DNA of 64,000 nucleotides from Aureimonas jatrophae (GTDB lineage Bacteria > Pseudomonadota > Alphaproteobacteria > Rhizobiales > Rhizobiaceae), in assembly GCF_900104035.1 (NCBI RefSeq), contig NZ_FNIT01000002.1, forward strand, positions 248,001 through 312,000, read 5' to 3'. A program made the position numbers and the translations under genes. Positions 62,555-64,000 of this stretch are shown here, one piece after another (within the stretch, counting starts at the first letter, position 1; every line of letters begins with the position of its first letter). The notes under the pieces are model-generated. The model did not search any database. It saw nothing but the letters and a program-made list of their open reading frames with translations, and was not told the DNA's origin.

Positions 62555-63994
62555 CTAGCCGGCACCCCAGAGCTTCGGCAGCTGCTGACCGATCGTCAGG
62601 ACCGACAGGATGCCGAACAGGAGAAAGGCCCAGATCAGCGTCGCCACGCGGAAGCCGCTCGGTCGGATCGCAGGAACCAGAAGGCGCCGGTTCAGCCGGA
62701 TCAGCAGGCCCGAGTAGATGAACATCATCGTTCCGCCCGTGCAGGCCGAGATCACGAGAAGAACGAGCGGCTGCGTCAGCCCTCCGAGCAGAACCAGGAT
62801 GCCCACCGCCACGAGACCCCAGACGAGACCGAAGTAGAGCCGGCTCTCGTTGGCGCCGCGCAGATAGGAGGTGCGCAGGACATCGGCTGCCAAACGGCTC
62901 GTGTAGTCGACGATGCCGGTGGCCGCACCAAAGAGCGAAAAGGCGCCGATGAACCAGAACAGGGCGCCGAACCACGGGCCGACGCGCTCGCCCAGCACCT
63001 GACCCTCGCGCTGCACGAAGGCCACCGAGTTGGCGAGCCCTTCCTCGCCGAACACGGTGGAGTAGGCCAGAAGCGAGGTGAAGGTGATAGTGACGAAGGT
63101 GATCAGGACGAAGGTGAGCGCCTGTTCCCAGTTGGCGAAGCGCCACCAGCGCCGCCAGCGATCCATGTTGCCGGGCGTCGGTTCGAAGACGAAGCCGGTC
63201 GAGGGCATGGCCTCGGGCGCGCCGGTGATGGGGCTGGTGATCCGGGGGACGTAGGAGCCCATGCCGAAGCCCTTGTCGCGGATCCAGTTGGACTGGCACA
63301 GGTTCTGCCCGCCGCCCGCGCCCGCAAAGGCCAGCGCGCCCAGAAGCAGCGCGAAGCCGAGTTCGGTCGGGATCCAGGCGGTTGTCGCGATCTGCGGCAG
63401 CGCCGCCCAGTCCTCGGCCGTGATCACGAAGATGCCGGCGATCAGGATGAGAACCCCGACGGCCGCAACCTTCACCATCTGCAGCCGCTCGAGCATCACG
63501 TAGACGACCGGCGCCAGCGTCAGGATGAGACCGATGGCCAGAAGCATCCCGATCGCGATCCAGCGCGGCTCGCCGCCGACGATATAGGACAGGAGCGTGG
63601 CCGAGGAGGTCGCCCAACCGGGCCAAAGGTTGGCGAAGTAGGTCATGATCGCGAAGACCAGACCCCAGTGGCGCCAGAAGCGGCTGAAGCCGGTGAGCAC
63701 GGTCTCGCCGGTGGCCAGCGTGTAGCGCTCGATCTCCATGTTCAGGAAGAACTGCGTGACGACGCCCACCAGCGCCGCCCAGACGAACATCAGGCCGACC
63801 TGGCTCGCGATGTAGGGATACAGGATGAACTCGCCCGACGAGAGCCCGACGCCGGCCGCCACGATGCCCGGTCCGATCAGGCGCCGGGTGTCGAGCGGAG
63901 CGGGCGGCAACTCGCGAACCTCGGGCCGCCCATGCACATGGGTCGGAAAGAGGTCTGCGGCCGAGCCGCCCCTCGCGCCTGCATCGATGCTCAT
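62555..63994 (-). CDS. Nramp-related membrane transporter lacking the canonical metal-binding motifs
   Basis: A 479-residue inner-membrane protein with about eleven helices and an Nramp-like fold. The first helix reads [20 protein letters not shown], where Nramp proteins have DPGN; here the equivalent positions are SSGE. The sixth helix has [19 protein letters not shown] where MPH is expected. So the residues that bind manganese or iron are missing, and the substrate may differ. The C-terminal helices ([20 protein letters not shown]) are typical of the family. The start is ATG 6 bases from the right window edge, so its ribosome-binding site and promoter cannot be judged. Confidence 0.82.
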   Translation of the reverse strand: MSIDAGARGGSAADLFPTHVHGRPEVRELPPAPLDTRRLIGPGIVAAGVGLSSGEFILYPYIASQVGLMFVWAALVGVVTQFFLNMEIERYTLATGETVLTGFSRFWRHWGLVFAIMTYFANLWPGWATSSATLLSYIVGGEPRWIAIGMLLAIGLILTLAPVVYVMLERLQMVKVAAVGVLILIAGIFVITAEDWAALPQIATTAWIPTELGFALLLGALAFAGAGGGQNLCQSNWIRDKGFGMGSYVPRITSPITGAPEAMPSTGFVFEPTPGNMDRWRRWWRFANWEQALTFVLITFVTITFTSLLAYSTVFGEEGLANSVAFVQREGQVLGERVGPWFGALFWFIGAFSLFGAATGIVDYTSRLAADVLRTSYLRGANESRLYFGLVWGLVAVGILVLLGGLTQPLVLLVISACTGGTMMFIYSGLLIRLNRRLLVPAIRPSGFRVATLIWAFLLFGILSVLTIGQQLPKLWGAG

Positions 63995-64000
63995 TCGTCC

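Overview
The window reads as a chromosomal segment of a high-GC alphaproteobacterium, most likely Hyphomicrobiales (Rhizobiales). The grounds are the DctABD dicarboxylate system, a rhizobial-type fused CysG, the ffh-rpsP-rimM-trmD neighbourhood, a DUF6030-like protein, and a small protein ending in the ETFPTSDPIAPSR-type motif. Family or genus cannot be fixed from the sequence alone; Aurantimonadaceae or a relative is only a guess. No tRNA, rRNA, insertion sequence, phage gene or CRISPR array was seen.

Layout. Positions 1-3.7 kb are the edge of a type III secretion locus: partial sctD, a Crp/Fnr regulator, a PscE-like needle chaperone, needle sctF, gatekeeper sctW and a CesT-like chaperone. 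3.7-5.3 kb is siroheme synthase cysG. 5.5-13.2 kb is a co-directional run of a polysaccharide-deacetylase-like protein, an acetyltransferase-like protein and a complete oligopeptide-type ABC importer. 13.1-18.6 kb (minus strand) is the most unusual part: a four-gene unit of a class III nucleotide cyclase, an MBL-fold hydrolase, a stand-alone cyclic-nucleotide-binding protein and a 904-residue ABC-exporter-like protein whose nucleotide-binding domain has lost Walker A, Walker B and H-loop residues. 18.7-25.6 kb is a cell-surface polysaccharide cluster of four glycosyltransferases, one fused to a deacetylase domain, and a nucleotide-sugar dehydrogenase.

25.8-30.2 kb holds an MHYT-GGDEF-EAL protein and a hybrid histidine kinase. 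30.3-35.1 kb is dctD-dctB divergent from dctA, with a near-perfect sigma-54 promoter. 35.1-38.1 kb is a LysR / ring-cleaving dioxygenase / carboxylesterase set resembling quinone-detoxification modules. Then come an MFS exporter, cutC, a ROK kinase and an RND efflux operon with a TetR regulator and a clear palindromic operator (41.5-46.8 kb).

47.4-54.2 kb carries ffh, rpsP, rimM and trmD, interrupted by a LysR regulator, an aldo/keto reductase, a luciferase-like oxidoreductase and an antibiotic-monooxygenase-fold protein; trmD appears to start at CTG. 54.2-64 kb holds a DUF6030-like protein, galE, a secreted hydrolase, a yellow/royal-jelly-like secreted protein, a GAF-EAL phosphodiesterase, a Tyr/Arg-rich lipoprotein whose Shine-Dalgarno sits in a perfect hairpin, a PoxB-like TPP enzyme, and an Nramp-related transporter lacking the usual metal-binding motifs.

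Working together: the cyclase / binding protein / hydrolase / pseudo-ABC unit looks like a self-contained cyclic-nucleotide signalling circuit (synthesis, sensing, possible removal, membrane output). This is inference from gene order and motifs. It is the best candidate in the window for an undescribed system.
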